The notes under the pieces: model-generated | The model's database searches: none | Told to the model about the DNA's origin: nothing | Seen by the model: the letters and a program-made list of their open reading frames with translations, nothing else | Assembly: GCF_024580735.1 (NCBI RefSeq) | Contig: NZ_JANIJX010000018.1 | Location: 1 to 64,000, forward strand | Direction: 5' to 3' | DNA length: 64,000 bases | DNA from: Brevibacterium moorei | Lineage (GTDB): Bacteria > Actinomycetota > Actinomycetes > Actinomycetales > Brevibacteriaceae | Program-made: the position numbers and the translations under genes | Shown: one piece after another, positions 34,801 to 42,609 of the stretch | Numbering within the stretch: position 1 is the stretch's first letter | Layout: every line of letters starts with the position of its first letter

Positions 34801-35559
34801 GTTTACAAATAGCTTTGCTGTACTTTCTTGGTCTTCATAGAGCGTTCCTACGGGGAATGTTCCCACGATTGAATCCCAGGTTGTGCGCTTGAATATTTTA
34901 TTGCATGCAAAGACATCCCACATAATGGGAGGTAATTCTTTTGCGGTTATTCCCTGCCTGCGAATATCATGGACAAGGTTGACCCAGAAGGGAGTCCAGG
35001 TCCGTGTTGAATTGAACCTTGCGATACTCCCAACGGCAATGTCGGATCCGCTGGAATGCAAAGAGTCCATCATGGACTTGAACGCGTGTTGGGGTATGGT
35101 GTCATCAGAATCGATGAATGTGAGGTAGGGGGCCGACGAACAAAGTATGCCCTTATTGCGTGCAGCTCCGAGGCCTGCATTTTCTTGATGAATTACCGTT
35201 ATTCGGCCATCTTTTTCTGCCAAACGATCGGCAATGAGCGGCGTTTTTCCTGGAGATCCATCGTCAACTATTACCACCTCGAAGTCTCCATAGTCTTGTA
35301 CTAGGATGGAATTTATACATTCCTCTAGGTAGTCATCAACATTGTAGGCGGGAACAATTACGGATAATTTAGGATCTTTGCGTTTCTGCTGAGCCGGCGC
35401 TGCTGCTTGAGGTGCCGCTTCGTCTAGCTTGGCGGGTTTCTTAACAGGAACTGTATCGGCAGGTGTTTTGATGGGTTCACTCTGCTTTTCCAGAAGCGAA
35501 CGCCTTGCCTCTTTTAACTTGCGGTAAGCTTTGGCTGCTATATCTCTTGGTATATTCAT
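31840..35559 (-). CDS. GT2 glycosyltransferase fused to CDP-glycerol glycerophosphotransferase-like domain (low-GC paralogue)
   Basis: The 1239-aa protein has the same architecture as the one at 27065. Its GT-A domain spans about residues 65-290 (LSVIVPAYNVDDYLEECINS, VIVVDDGSPG, GLGAARNKGI, FIDSDDTIP), followed by a long middle region. A TagF-like domain covers about 900-1225 (VLVNNNNFPHYF, YIQTWHGTPLKQI, VVLYAPTWRDNLKD, ILYRGHANS, MITDYSSIMFDYVTTGKP). It probably builds a polyol-phosphate wall polymer. GC is about 45%, far below neighbours such as purB, so the gene was probably acquired by transfer. ATG 35559 has an AGGAAG site. The two paralogues may make alternating units or different polymers. 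Confidence 0.88.
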   Translation of the reverse strand: MNIPRDIAAKAYRKLKEARRSLLEKQSEPIKTPADTVPVKKPAKLDEAAPQAAAPAQQKRKDPKLSVIVPAYNVDDYLEECINSILVQDYGDFEVVIVDDGSPGKTPLIADRLAEKDGRITVIHQENAGLGAARNKGILCSSAPYLTFIDSDDTIPQHAFKSMMDSLHSSGSDIAVGSIARFNSTRTWTPFWVNLVHDIRRQGITAKELPPIMWDVFACNKIFKRTTWDSIVGTFPVGTLYEDQESTAKLFVNDATLDILPEVVYNWRLREDGQSITQNKSNIDDLKQRLKVAEETRKIVSSYTQEYTDYWFTKCLGEDFFYYYREVPRTDLQFFEALQNGIRDFFDKATPKAISDIAPVRRWMAYFTAVGNREGLIKLLVHLDEYRTYFSAKNHGEEIIATIPDLEEVLDSIPEELRIASSDHFDAQALITNIESDQDGSLIISGMAYIPNYDEDIFVSLELRGDSSTIGPFRATMTNGAPLQITADPYNWHSRSAFTVMVPASSLDAELESFDSTETDEYHILLNLSNKHQKWSIENPKRSGDGPAAWPTVGNLTAKGARYVIIGDPASNTKVKFLQPRFILDDFSQNGRHYEVHISINDTANLRNTNLFDLSAAAVSVKMDGNVLLSVPAKNVGRSIHAEFEIPRSVCVDSKKFSQLLSLEVVCDSRRRSAVAVKKNILQDNLRDKYSLCNSGYGYAQINISCLSSFAESIEYDETSDSLIISGQALIDPEHIRTHTPSFSLVRKGHVINATRVEWNALESKFKTYYSLVDSTNSYRDRGLPDGRYILQVLLPTKQQRPATSWVPCTDDLMSHLPLELETSHHTVKLTAIGKSRTVQVQLTGSGNTTENRSAVVQRHMSQKYFRDTARAVSNNAVLFESFGGNSVSDSPRELDRIISDKYPEVVRYWSVRDSSIVVPDGAVPLVVGTDAWMKALATSRVLVNNNNFPHYFRKGVNQYYIQTWHGTPLKQIGNDVPPANLSLRYRSLMKKEAEKEWDLLLAQAEWSGKTLSSAFGYSGEVFANGYPRNDSLNDPERALEANNRVRDLYDIPANNTVVLYAPTWRDNLKDASGRYSRVYNLDLQSAVKKLGSKFTILYRGHANSLNSNAKDLPAGVIDVSAHTDVNDLISTSDMMITDYSSIMFDYVTTGKPISFLVPDLEQYRDSTRGFYFNFEESAPGPLFRSTPDTIDWIQRTANSAFDADFKYAEFRSSFAPFDDGKAGERLVKSISSKLNWTN

Positions 35560-35642
35560 GATCTTCCTGGTCCTGTTTCTATGGCGCGATTTATTACGTC
35601 TATGCGTGATGCTCTGTCGACGGTGTGTCGCCGAAGAAGCAC

Positions 35643-36920
35643 CTATTTAGATTTAGTGTTATAGTCTAGGCTATCTGAGGATATTCCCCGAGTGTCAATT
35701 AGAGTCTGCGCAGTTTTAGGGGTGAGCGATAAATGGCGGAATGGGGTGTGGTCTACTAGTAATACAATCACATCAGCAACGGATAGGGCATTACCTGGGG
35801 CGGTAAGTGCAACGTTGTTTCGAGTATTGAGCTCGGGCGGAAGCTGCTCGATGTTCGGTTCGACGATGAGGAGCTTTGCTGCGGGAAGAGTCTCTGAGAG
35901 CTGGACTGCTATCGCCTTCGACGGTGACTGCCGTAGGTCGTCGACATCGGGCTTGAACGCGATGCCGAGCACCGCGATCGTCGGCTTCTCGATGCGTTTG
36001 ACCGCTTCGTATACCTTGTTCAGTACGACCTGGGGCTTGTGATCGTTCACGTTGCGCGCGGTTTCAATCAGCTTGGCGTTCTCTGGGCTGGCGGAAACGA
36101 TGAACCAAGGGTCGACGGCGATGCAATGTCCTCCAACGCCAGGTCCCGGCTGCAGGATGTTCACCCTGGGGTGATGGTTCGCTAGCTCGATGAGCTCCCA
36201 AACATTGATGTCCAAGTCATCGGCGATGATCGAGAGCTCATTGGCGAAGGCGATGTTGACGTCCCGGAAGGCGTTTTCGGTCAGCTTTGCCATCTCGGCC
36301 GTGCGTGCGTCGGTGACGAGGAGCTCACCGTTGCAGAAGGTCGAGTAGAGCTGGCGGTTGAGTTCCGCCGCATGTGGGGTTGTCCCGCCGATGATTCGGT
36401 CGTTCTGCGACATCTCTACCATGATGCGGCCGGGCAGGACGCGTTCCGGTGCGTGTGAGAAGTACACGGAGTTGGGGAGGCCTGGCTGGTCGGTCAGGTC
36501 GGATCTGGCACTGAGGATCTCCGCAGCCATTTGCTCCGTGGCTCCCGGGGGAGACGTTGATTCGAGGATGACCAGTTCATTCCCCTGGAGCTGGGGCGCT
36601 ATATTGCGCGCCGCTTCAAGAATGAAAGATAGATCCGCCTGGTGGTGCTGTTTGAACGGCGTTGGTACGGCCACGATGTAGGCATCGGCATGTGGGGGTT
36701 CGGACTGTGCGGTGAGCGCGCCGGCCGACACTACTGCCTTGAGAGCTTCGCCCAGACCAGCCTCTACGAAAGGCAGTTGACCGGCATTCACTGAATCGAC
36801 CGTGGACTTCTTGACGTCGACACCTGTGACCTGAAGTCCTGCCTGAGCAAGGACGACTGCGGTGGGGAGGCCAATATAGCCAAGGCCGATGACAGCAACG
36901 GACTTGAAGGGAATTTCCAA
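35643..36920 (-). CDS. wecC: UDP-N-acetyl-D-mannosamine dehydrogenase
   Basis: The 425-aa cytosolic NAD-dependent enzyme oxidises UDP-ManNAc twice to UDP-ManNAcA. The Rossmann motif is VAVIGLGYIGLPTAVVLAQ, the central region has GPGVGGHCIAVDPWF with the catalytic Cys, and the C-terminal UDP-binding domain starts at IAVLGIAFKPDVDDLRQSP. The start is TTG at 36920, 2 bp after the stop of wecB, with AGGAG about 11 nt upstream. Only the 3' 250 bp are AT-rich, the edge of the low-GC block. With WecB it supplies ManNAcA for a teichuronic-acid-like polymer. Confidence 0.92.
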   Translation of the reverse strand: MEIPFKSVAVIGLGYIGLPTAVVLAQAGLQVTGVDVKKSTVDSVNAGQLPFVEAGLGEALKAVVSAGALTAQSEPPHADAYIVAVPTPFKQHHQADLSFILEAARNIAPQLQGNELVILESTSPPGATEQMAAEILSARSDLTDQPGLPNSVYFSHAPERVLPGRIMVEMSQNDRIIGGTTPHAAELNRQLYSTFCNGELLVTDARTAEMAKLTENAFRDVNIAFANELSIIADDLDINVWELIELANHHPRVNILQPGPGVGGHCIAVDPWFIVSASPENAKLIETARNVNDHKPQVVLNKVYEAVKRIEKPTIAVLGIAFKPDVDDLRQSPSKAIAVQLSETLPAAKLLIVEPNIEQLPPELNTRNNVALTAPGNALSVADVIVLLVDHTPFRHLSLTPKTAQTLIDTRGISSDSLDYNTKSK

Positions 36921-36922
36921 GA

Positions 36923-38137
36923 CTAGAAGATCTCCTGGGCGATGCTTGCCGACTCGGCTGCGGGGAGGATGGATTCGGTATCGGTGTCGAAGTCTGCAGG
37001 GCGAACGCCTGCATCGAACATCCAGCGCATGGCCTCGAGAGCACGGGTGGACGCAAGGCCATCACCATAGGGATTGACAGCATTGGCCATTGAGGCATAT
37101 GCATCATGGTCCTCCAAGAGGACGGACACTTCGTGAACCAGACGGTCACGGTCGGTCCCGATCAACTTGACCGTGCCGGCAGCGACCGCCTCCGGGCGCT
37201 CCGTATTCTCACGCATGACCAGCACCGGCTTGCCCAGGCTGGGTGCTTCTTCCTGGACACCGCCGGAATCAGTCAGAACGATGTCCGACAGTGACAGCAT
37301 CGCTGTGAACTCCGGATAATCCAAGGGTTCGACGACGAGGACGTTCTGCAGACCCTCAACGGCGGGCTTGATGGCCTTGCGGACCTTGGGGTTACGGTGC
37401 AGCGGCAGCACAAAGGTAGCCGCGGGGAACTTCCTGGCCAGATCTGCGACGGCCAGACCGATTCCTCGCATGGCCGGGCCCTGGTTCTCCCGCCGGTGGG
37501 AAGTAACAAGGATGACCGGTCCGGCGACGCCCTCTGCACGGTCCTGAGCCAGATAGGCCAGGCACTCATCGTGGAACTGCACATCGAAACGAGTAGTGGC
37601 GACCATCAGAGCATCGATGACGGAATTGCCGGTCACGACGATCTGAGAATCAGAGATGTTCTCCTGCAGGAGGTTCTCGCGGGCATTGGCGGTGGGTGCC
37701 AAGTGGAGGGAGGTAACCTGCGCGGTCATCCGACGGTTGGCCTCTTCAGGGAACGGGGATTTGAGGTCTCCGGTTCGCAAGCCTGCCTCCAGATGAACCA
37801 CGGGGATCTGGCGGTTGAACGCAGCGACTGCCGTGGCCATGACCGTGGACGTGTCGCCCTGAACCAGGACAGCGTCCGGACGTTCGGACTCCAGAATGGG
37901 ATCCACGCCCTCCACAACCTTGGAGACGATCCGGTTCAGGCTCTGACCTGGGGCCATAATGCTGAGTTCATAGTCAGGCAGGATGTCGAAGGCGCGGTTG
38001 ACCTGTTCGACCATTTCGCGGTGCTGCCCGGTGTCGACCACGATGCTCTCCATGTCATCGGCATCTTCGATCGCCTTGATGACAGGCGCCAGCTTGATAG
38101 CTTCGGGCCTGGTGCCATAGACGGCCATGATTCTCAC
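36923..38137 (-). CDS. wecB: UDP-N-acetylglucosamine 2-epimerase
   Basis: The 404-aa cytosolic enzyme converts UDP-GlcNAc to UDP-ManNAc. Motifs include VYGTRPEAIKLAPVI, VVDTGQHREMV, VLVQGDTSTVMA, HLEAGLRTGDLKSPFPEEANR, VTSHRRENQG and LTDSGGVQEEAPSLGKPVLVMRENTERPE (split here only by reading). GTG 38137 has AGGAG 4 nt upstream; ATG 38128 is an alternative. It is the first gene of the wecB-wecC operon, with its own promoter region at 38138-38267. Confidence 0.94.
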   Translation of the reverse strand: MRIMAVYGTRPEAIKLAPVIKAIEDADDMESIVVDTGQHREMVEQVNRAFDILPDYELSIMAPGQSLNRIVSKVVEGVDPILESERPDAVLVQGDTSTVMATAVAAFNRQIPVVHLEAGLRTGDLKSPFPEEANRRMTAQVTSLHLAPTANARENLLQENISDSQIVVTGNSVIDALMVATTRFDVQFHDECLAYLAQDRAEGVAGPVILVTSHRRENQGPAMRGIGLAVADLARKFPAATFVLPLHRNPKVRKAIKPAVEGLQNVLVVEPLDYPEFTAMLSLSDIVLTDSGGVQEEAPSLGKPVLVMRENTERPEAVAAGTVKLIGTDRDRLVHEVSVLLEDHDAYASMANAVNPYGDGLASTRALEAMRWMFDAGVRPADFDTDTESILPAAESASIAQEIF

Positions 38138-38267
38138 GGAGGAGCTCCTAGTGGTAGGCGTGGTGCGGGGATGATAACAGTGCAGCTAACTTCCCCCGTG
38201 TAGCAGCGTACCGTGTGTTCACCGATTTTTCACATGCGTACTACCTAGTTCTCACAATATTTACACA

Positions 38268-38299
38268 AAGATCCCCCGATCCGGGGATCGGGGGATCTT
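38268..38299 (-). terminator. Intrinsic terminator of the LCP gene
   Basis: A 15-bp perfect stem, aagatcccccgatcc against ggatcgggggatctt, with a 2-nt centre lies 47 bp after the LCP stop. On the minus strand it is followed by TTTGTGTAAAT. It separates LCP transcription from the wecBC promoter region. Confidence 0.8.
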
Positions 38300-38346
38300 G
38301 TTCGCTGAGATGCTCCTGCCAGCTCAGCGGCTGAGTAGTGGGGGAG

Positions 38347-39429
38347 TCACTTGTAGTGTTCGTCGCCGTTCTCTTCTGCGTATTCGGCGATCGTGTCATC
38401 GTCGAAGGCCTTGCGCAGGTCCTTGAGGCGATCCATGTCCGGGTACAGGACCAACTGGCCACCGGCCTCGCGTCCATCGCCACTGATCGGAGCGGTGGCG
38501 AACGTGATGTCCGAAGCCGTCATCGAACCGATCCCCAGCCCCAGCTTGGCGATCCGCGAGGCACTCAAGTCCTCGTCCACGGTCAGATAGGGGGCGAATT
38601 CGCCCACCAGGTTCGACACCTTGCTGGGGCTGGTCAGGGTGTCCTTTGAGACCGTCTTCTTCACTACTGCCTTGAGGAAGGCCTGCTGATTGCGCTGGCG
38701 CTGCATGTCGCCGTCGGCGAAGGCATGGCGTTCGCGCACGAACCACAGGGCCTGCTCACCGTTGAGGTGATTGGTGCCCTTGGTGTAGGTCTGGCCGTGG
38801 CTGCTGAACGCCTTCTGGGACTGGACGTCCACGCCGCCCAGGGCGTCAGTCAGGTCCTTGAAGCCCTCGAAGTCGATGACGGCCACATGGTCGATCTTGA
38901 TCTTCAGGTAGTCCTGCACGGTCTTGATGGTCAGCGGAATGCCGCCCCAGGACATCGCCGCGTTGATCTTCGCCTTGGACTTGCCGGGGATCTGCCAGAA
39001 GGTGTCACGCGGGATCGACACGACCTGCACGCCCTTGCCCTTGGTCGCGGGGAAGTGGGCGATCATCAGGGTGTCCGAGCGCACGCCGGTGAACTTGTCG
39101 TAGTCCTCGACGTTCTCATATCCGCGGGCGTCCGAACCCAGCAGCATCACATTGGTGCCGTTGGAATCCGCGACGTCGTTGCCCTTGCCGAAGATCTGTT
39201 CCTGCGTCAGCTTGTTCGTGCCCTCGTCGTACTTCTTGGCCAGCGCCCCGCCGTACCAGGCGACCGCGCCGACGATCAGCAGGATGATGACCAGCAGGAT
39301 CGATAGGATGATCAGGGTGTTGCGCTTGCCCTTGGACATCTTCTTCTTGCGCGGGCGCTCACGCAGCTGCCCGCCCGGGTCACTGGGGTACTGACCGGGG
39401 TTCTGTAGGGGTTGGGGTGCCTGAGACAC
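38347..39429 (-). CDS. LytR-CpsA-Psr (LCP) family wall-polymer ligase
   Basis: The 360-aa protein has a short cytosolic basic N-terminus (RPRKKKMSKGKR), one membrane anchor (TLIILSILLVIILLIVGAVAW) and an extracytoplasmic LCP domain. Domain motifs are NVMLLGSDARG, GVRSDTLMIAHF, VVSIPRDTFW, KINAAMSWGG, HVAVIDFEGFKDLTDALGGV and HLNGEQALWFVRERHAFADGDMQRQRNQQ. LCP enzymes transfer lipid-linked wall polymers to peptidoglycan. This fits its position beside the glycopolymer cluster. The GTG start has GGGAGG about 8 nt upstream. The intrinsic terminator at 38268-38299 ends the transcript. Confidence 0.92.
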   Translation of the reverse strand: MSQAPQPLQNPGQYPSDPGGQLRERPRKKKMSKGKRNTLIILSILLVIILLIVGAVAWYGGALAKKYDEGTNKLTQEQIFGKGNDVADSNGTNVMLLGSDARGYENVEDYDKFTGVRSDTLMIAHFPATKGKGVQVVSIPRDTFWQIPGKSKAKINAAMSWGGIPLTIKTVQDYLKIKIDHVAVIDFEGFKDLTDALGGVDVQSQKAFSSHGQTYTKGTNHLNGEQALWFVRERHAFADGDMQRQRNQQAFLKAVVKKTVSKDTLTSPSKVSNLVGEFAPYLTVDEDLSASRIAKLGLGIGSMTASDITFATAPISGDGREAGGQLVLYPDMDRLKDLRKAFDDDTIAEYAEENGDEHYK

Positions 39430-39533
39430 GATGGTTCCTCCCGAGGGTACGGGAGTCGTACGGCATACTCCCGAGGAGTAAGTATACGGAAGGAGCCGGG
39501 ACGAAACTGTGTGATGTGAGCAGGAACCTTAAG

Positions 39534-40067
39534 CTATTCGCACCCGACTCCATCGCCGTCCCGATCCAGCTTCCTGCTGTATCCGGGGTCGCCTGCATAG
39601 ATGGGCGCCGCGCCGGCCGCCCTCACCGCACTGCAGTTGGCGTAGTAGGCAGAACCGCCGTCGTCGGTGTCCTCGTCCTCGTCAATGTCCTCGTCCTCAT
39701 CATCGGTGAAGTCATCATCGAAGTAGGTGTCATCCTCATCGGTGTCGTATTCGTCCGAGTCGTCGGTATCTTCGTCATCGATGGAGTCATCATCGTCGTA
39801 CTCGTAGGCGTCGACGGGCTCGACCGACGTTTCGACCGGCGTGGGTGCGGGGGAGGTGATCGCGGGCGTGGGCGTTTCGACTGTGCTCTGCTCAGGAGAA
39901 TCGTCCGAATCGTCCTTGCCATGGAAGATGCCGACCAGCACGGCGATGATCAGGAGAATCACGACGACGATGGCGATAAGGCAACCGCAGCCGCCACGGT
40001 TGGACGCCGACTGTCCCGAAGTCGGAGACTGCTGCTGGCGGCGCGATTGAGGAGAGGGCGTGCTCAT
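39534..40067 (-). CDS. Membrane-anchored Excalibur calcium-binding domain protein with acidic linker
   Basis: The 177-aa protein has an N-terminal Gln/Ser-rich stretch, one membrane helix (CGCLIAIVVVILLIIAVLVG) and a Thr/Pro linker. An extremely Asp/Glu-rich segment of about 70 residues (alternating DDDD, DEDT, DEYD) follows, then a C-terminal Excalibur domain: YYANCSAVRAAGAAPI, then DRDGDGVGCE with the Ca-binding DxDxDGxxCE and two conserved Cys. It probably sits outside the membrane and binds calcium. TATAAC lies 5 nt before ATG 40067, a possible leaderless start. The role is unknown. Confidence 0.82.
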   Translation of the reverse strand: MSTPSPQSRRQQQSPTSGQSASNRGGCGCLIAIVVVILLIIAVLVGIFHGKDDSDDSPEQSTVETPTPAITSPAPTPVETSVEPVDAYEYDDDDSIDDEDTDDSDEYDTDEDDTYFDDDFTDDEDEDIDEDEDTDDGGSAYYANCSAVRAAGAAPIYAGDPGYSRKLDRDGDGVGCE

Positions 40068-40159
40068 ATGCGGTTATACCTTCGATTCCATGACTGCGGG
40101 CAAGGCGGGGATGTCTCCGATAGCGGCCCGTGCCCGGCGGGTCACCCGGGACTAACTTA

Positions 40160-40894
40160 CTACCCCTGCCCGTTCATCGCGGCGAGCTGGTCGATCGTGA
40201 CGAAACGGTAGCCTCGGGCCTTGAGCAGATCGATCATGATGCCAGTGGCCAGCCGGGTCTTCTCCCGGTCCCACCAGGGATGCACCACGATGATCGCACC
40301 CGGATGCACCTGCTTCATCCCGCGCTCCACCATCTGCTGGGCGGTCTGGTCCGGCCGGAAGTTCTCCGGGGATACGTCCCACATCACACCCAGCCGGTTG
40401 GTCGCCGTCATGTACGCCGGCAGGCCGATGAACTTGTCCCCATAGGGTGCGCGGAAGGCGATCCGTCCCGTATATCCGGCCTGCCGGATCAGCCGGTCGG
40501 TCCCCGCGATCTCCTGGTGCATGCTCCACGGTGCCACCCCGATCATGTGCCGGTGGTCCCAGGTGTGGTTGGCGATCTGGTGCCCATCGGCGATCAACCG
40601 GGGCACCACCGTCGGGTACTTCTCCATCCACATGCCGTTGACGAAGAAGGTCGCGCGCACCCCGTGCCGGTTGAGCATCGACAGCACCGGCCCCGGATCC
40701 TCGCTGGGGCCGTCGTCCAGGGTCAGCGCAATGACCTTCTCCTGCGTGTTCGCGTGGAACAGCCAGTTGCCGAACAGTGCGTACTGGCGCGAATGAGCCA
40801 CCCGGGGGATGAACGAGTCAACCACCAGGCAGCACACGGCCAGCAGCGCCACCACGCACAGATACCCGCGCCGTCTGGCGCGGGTATTGGGCAC
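40160..40894 (-). CDS. Polysaccharide deacetylase (NodB homology, CE4)
   Basis: The 244-aa protein has an N-terminal membrane anchor (YLCVVALLAVCCLVV) and an external NodB domain. The domain has TLDDGPS (motif 1, catalytic Asp pair), NHTWDHRHM (motif 2 metal His), RAPYGD (motif 3), VMWDVSPENF (motif 4) and IIVVHP (motif 5). It would remove acetyl groups from peptidoglycan or another glycan. The start is uncertain: GTG 40894 lies 35 bp after the purB stop. A strong hairpin at 40862-40887 falls within the first codons, so a later GTG near 40848 is possible. Confidence 0.82.
   Translation of the reverse strand: MPNTRARRRGYLCVVALLAVCCLVVDSFIPRVAHSRQYALFGNWLFHANTQEKVIALTLDDGPSEDPGPVLSMLNRHGVRATFFVNGMWMEKYPTVVPRLIADGHQIANHTWDHRHMIGVAPWSMHQEIAGTDRLIRQAGYTGRIAFRAPYGDKFIGLPAYMTATNRLGVMWDVSPENFRPDQTAQQMVERGMKQVHPGAIIVVHPWWDREKTRLATGIMIDLLKARGYRFVTIDQLAAMNGQG
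40862..40887 (-). terminator. GC-rich hairpin after purB
   Basis: atacccgcgcc (40862-40872) pairs with ggcgcgggtat (40877-40887) around a 4-nt loop. It lies 43 bp after the purB stop but has no T-run. It may terminate purB or restrict translation of the deacetylase, whose predicted first codons overlap it. Confidence 0.45.
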
Positions 40895-40929
40895 CCGGTC
40901 GGTCCGCCGGACCCGAGTCGTACCCTGTG

Positions 40930-42357
40930 TCAGGCGCGCGCCCTCCAGGCCGCGACCTCGGCCCTGGCAAGGTCGGCGGCGACCCCGATGTAGGTGGCCG
41001 GCGTGAGTGCCGCCAGCCGCGCTGCGTCCTCGTCCGGCAGGCCCAGGCCCGCCACGAAGGACTGCAGCTCCGCCTGATCGACCCGGTGGCCGCGCGTGAG
41101 CTCCTTGAGCTTCTCGTAGGGATTGTCCATTCCGGGCACGCCCTTGAGGAAGGCCGCGCGCATGACCGACTGGATCGCCTCGGCCAGCACCTCCCAGTTG
41201 TGGTCCAGGTCCGCATTCAGCGCGGCCGTGTTGATGTCCAGGCGGACCAGGCCCTTGACCAGGTTGTTCAACGCCAGCAGCGAATGCCCGAAGGCCACGC
41301 CGATGTTGCGCTGCGTGGTCGAATCGGTCAGGTCGCGCTGCATCCGGCTGGTCACCAGGGTCTCGCCCAGCGTGTCCAGCAGCGAGCAGCTGATCTCCAG
41401 GTTCGCCTCGGCGTTCTCGAAGCGGATCGGGTTGACCTTGTGCGGCATCGTTGAGGAACCGGTGGCGCCCTCGACCGGGATCTGCTTGAAGTAGTTCATG
41501 GAGATGTAGGTCCACATGTCCGTGGCCAGGTTGTGGGCGATCCGGTTGAACCGGGCCACATCCGCGTACAGCTCCGCCTGCCAGTCGTGCGACTCGATCT
41601 GCGTGGTCAGCAGGTTGAAGGTCAGGCCCAGCTTGTCCTCGACGAAGGACTTCGCCACCGCAGGCCAGTCCACGCCGGGGGCCGCCACCACGTGTGCGGC
41701 GTAGGTGCCGGTGGCGCCGTTGATCTTGCCCAGGAATTCGGTTCCGGCGATGCGCGCGTGCTGGCGGGCCAGGCGGCGCAGCGTCACCGCGATCTCCTTG
41801 CCCATCGTGGTGGGCGTGGCCGGCTGCCCGTGCGTGTGCGCCAGCATGGGGGTTTCGGCCAGCTCATCGGCCATCGCGGCCAGCTGGTCGATCAGCTTGG
41901 CCGCCGCAGGCAGCCAGACGTCCTGCACCGCGCCCTTGATGCCCAGGGCGTAGGACAGGTTGTTGATGTCCTCGGAGGTGCAGCAGAAGTGCACCAGTTC
42001 GCTCAGGTCGTCCGCGCCGATCTGGCTCAGGGCTTCCTTGATCGCGTATTCGACGGCCTTGACGTCGTGGACGGTGACCGCTTCGAAGGTCGCCAGCTGG
42101 GCGATCGTCTCCGCGTCGAAGGCCTCGGCCCAGTCGCGCAGCTGCTGCTTCTCATCGTCGAGCAGTGCGCGCACCCCCGGTACAACACCCTGTTCATTCA
42201 GGTGGATGAACCATTCGACCTCCACATGGATGCGGTCGCGGTTGAGCGCCGCCTCGGACAGATAGTCCACCAGGGGAGCAGCGTCCTTGCGGTAGCGGCC
42301 ATCCAGGGGGCCGAGGGCGATGGCGGGTTCCAACTGGGCAAGAGTCACACGAGTCAT
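40930..42357 (-). CDS. purB: Adenylosuccinate lyase
   Basis: The 475-aa cytosolic enzyme of purine synthesis cleaves SAICAR to AICAR and adenylosuccinate to AMP, releasing fumarate. It belongs to the fumarase/aspartase superfamily. Motifs include ALGPLDGRYR near the N-terminus, FCCTSEDINNLSYAL, MLAHTHGQPATPTTMGKEI and the signature GSSTMPHKVNPIRFENAEANL with the flexible catalytic Ser loop. The length is typical of the long PurB subgroup. ATG 42357 is preceded closely by an A-rich hexamer. The polysaccharide deacetylase follows on the same strand. Confidence 0.95.
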   Translation of the reverse strand: MTRVTLAQLEPAIALGPLDGRYRKDAAPLVDYLSEAALNRDRIHVEVEWFIHLNEQGVVPGVRALLDDEKQQLRDWAEAFDAETIAQLATFEAVTVHDVKAVEYAIKEALSQIGADDLSELVHFCCTSEDINNLSYALGIKGAVQDVWLPAAAKLIDQLAAMADELAETPMLAHTHGQPATPTTMGKEIAVTLRRLARQHARIAGTEFLGKINGATGTYAAHVVAAPGVDWPAVAKSFVEDKLGLTFNLLTTQIESHDWQAELYADVARFNRIAHNLATDMWTYISMNYFKQIPVEGATGSSTMPHKVNPIRFENAEANLEISCSLLDTLGETLVTSRMQRDLTDSTTQRNIGVAFGHSLLALNNLVKGLVRLDINTAALNADLDHNWEVLAEAIQSVMRAAFLKGVPGMDNPYEKLKELTRGHRVDQAELQSFVAGLGLPDEDAARLAALTPATYIGVAADLARAEVAAWRARA

Positions 42358-42532
42358 GGCTCTATGTTCTCATGCCGGGGGCGGTGGGTGACCTGCGTGG
42401 GCGGGTGCGGGGGTTGCCGGGCTCGGGTTGCCATGCGAGGCCATCGGCTCGGGGTGCAGGGCGGGTGCGCCGGGTGAGGTGACCGACGCGTCATCTGCCT
42501 GTGCATGGCCGGGCGAGTGCCGCGTCCGCCGG

Positions 42533-42559
42533 CTGTGGACGCCGCGCGGTTGTCCACAG
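42533..42559. promoter_or_regulatory. Inverted pair of DnaA-box-like sequences
   Basis: ctgtggac (42533-42540) and gtccacag (42552-42559) form an inverted repeat 11 bp apart. The right half includes ttgtccaca (42550-42558), the actinobacterial DnaA-box consensus. It lies 50 bp upstream of the WXG-like gene and 176 bp upstream of purB. The rest of this 252-bp divergent gap has no other visible feature. Confidence 0.4.
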
Positions 42560-42609
42560 GACGGTTTCAGGGGCTTCCGCGCCCGAGGCCGGTGGGCTTC
42601 AGTGGGTGC

